From: a virus
DNA length: 36,610 nt
Reading direction: 5' to 3' (one strand)
IMG/VR virus record: IMGVR_UViG_3300028372_000023
Span: 1 to 36,610 of that record
Shown here: positions 36,099 through 36,610 of the stretch, piece after piece
Numbering within the stretch: the stretch's first letter is position 1
Layout of the letters: every line of letters starts with the position of its first letter
The notes under the pieces: generated by a model
What the model was told of the DNA's origin: nothing
Database searches by the model: none
The model's input: the letters and a program-made list of their open reading frames with translations, nothing else
Made by a program: the position numbers and the translations under genes

Positions 36099-36610
36099 AT
36101 GGTTATTGGAATTTTATTGAGTTTGTTTACGGTTTTGTGGTTTGCATATTGGAGTGCAGAGAGTGGCGCATCTTTGCCGTGGTCATCCAAATGGCAGGGC
36201 TTGACCTCATGGACACATAAATTGCCTGAATGGATTATTGCCGTATCGGTTGGCACGGTTGCCGTTTGGGGTTGGGGTACGATGTTTGACGTGTCACCAT
36301 TGGTTGTAATTGGCCTATGGTTTATTTTTTCAGGCATAGCACTTGCGGGTAAAGAGTCCGCAACATGGGCATATTTGCGTTGGACAGGCCACACAGAGGA
36401 CAAGGACGGTGACGGCATAATCACAGAGGCGGATGGACGTGACAGCACGCTATATGCCCTTAATAATTGGATTGCAAAATTGCTTGGATACCGCCTTGGT
36501 GATGAGGGTTATTCATGGATGTGGGCAATGACAAAGGGTTTTATAATGACGTTGCCCGTTGGTGGCATCACGGGGGCTATATTCCACCCAATAGGGCATG
36601 AGATAGGGTC
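36099..36610 (+). CDS. Phage inner-membrane protein with EF-hand-like loop (copy 2, cut by contig end)
   Basis: 170 complete codons, open at the window end. It aligns along its whole length with the protein at 1425-2051: the first ten residues differ, then similarity is very high, with the EF-hand-like loop conserved (DKDGDGIITEAD, with changes V to I and D to E). The last 127 bases are identical to 1807-1933, so it is the allele-B version of the same gene rather than a second gene. Confidence 0.8.
   Translation, partial: MVIGILLSLFTVLWFAYWSAESGASLPWSSKWQGLTSWTHKLPEWIIAVSVGTVAVWGWGTMFDVSPLVVIGLWFIFSGIALAGKESATWAYLRWTGHTEDKDGDGIITEADGRDSTLYALNNWIAKLLGYRLGDEGYSWMWAMTKGFIMTLPVGGITGAIFHPIGHEIG
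36484..36610 (+). repeat. 127-base terminal repeat shared with 1807-1933
   Basis: Identical to 1807-1933 over exactly 127 bases up to the window end; the base before it differs (C at 36483, T at 1806). This length is a common de Bruijn graph word size. It suggests that the contig stops where two allelic paths meet, and that the genome is circular or circularly permuted. Confidence 0.85.

Noticed and set aside
1-36610. Integrase, CI-type repressor, tRNA genes or CRISPR array
   Set aside because: Looked for on both strands; no frame has tyrosine or serine recombinase motifs, no regularly spaced repeats of 25-40 bases, and no tRNA-like cloverleaf with GTTCRANNC was seen.

Overview
The window looks like an almost complete genome of a small contractile-tailed phage (myovirus), assembled as one contig that runs once round a circle and re-enters itself. 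The last 127 bases (36484-36610) are identical to 1807-1933, and the base just before each copy differs. If the ends close there, the circle is about 34.7 kb. The two contig ends carry two different versions of the same locus: the end of a DUF2612-type baseplate gene, a tail fibre, fibre-associated genes and a membrane protein. The host is probably an alphaproteobacterium: the phage encodes a GapR/DUF2312 protein with the 'GHNSG' stretch common in alphaproteobacterial phages. This is inference. GC is in the low-to-mid 40s by eye. I see no tRNA, CRISPR array, integrase or partition gene, so a lytic or non-integrating lifestyle is likely.

Layout. 1-2051: fibre allele A, its likely chaperone, and an EF-hand-bearing membrane protein. 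2071-3828: lysis block with two small membrane proteins, a T7-lysozyme-like amidase and an overlapping Rz/Rz1-type spanin pair. 3944-7303, minus strand: recombination block with a DUF1064 nuclease, small unknowns, RecT, and a RecE-like PD-(D/E)XK exonuclease. 7331-7362: symmetric divergent promoter over a palindromic operator, next to an HTH regulator. 7380-16145, plus strand: replication and accessory genes (DUF1376 initiator-like protein, GHKL ATPase-like protein, ExoX-like exonuclease, GapR-like protein, MazG-like pyrophosphohydrolase, PAPS-reductase-like protein). This stretch is interrupted at about 11.43-13.0 kb by a foreign-looking island with an Ala-rich protein gene, a 25-bp direct repeat and a truncated IS1595-type transposase. 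16264-36610: late operon with terminase, portal, MuF-like protein, protease/scaffold, cement, major capsid, connectors, sheath, tube, frameshifted chaperones, tape measure, baseplate and fibre allele B.

How it works together. A palindrome of the form CGTAAYATRTTACG, or a shorter relative, lies in or next to four early promoters: recT, the exonuclease/HTH divergent pair, the 9082 operon and the gapR operon. The 7380 HTH protein is the obvious candidate to bind it, giving one early regulon. The late operon starts from an extended -10 promoter at 16264-16293 without this operator, directly after a strong terminator. Virion genes follow the order of phages with DUF1073, DUF2213, DUF2184, DUF4054, DUF3383 and DUF3277 families (Bcep781-like heads and tails, Pam3-like simple baseplate).

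The most notable observations are the two alternative fibre cassettes and their exact k-mer-like junction, the shared palindromic operator, the repeat-bounded cargo island, strong depletion of GATC, a scaffold start nested in the protease gene, and a -1 slippery site in the tail chaperone genes.
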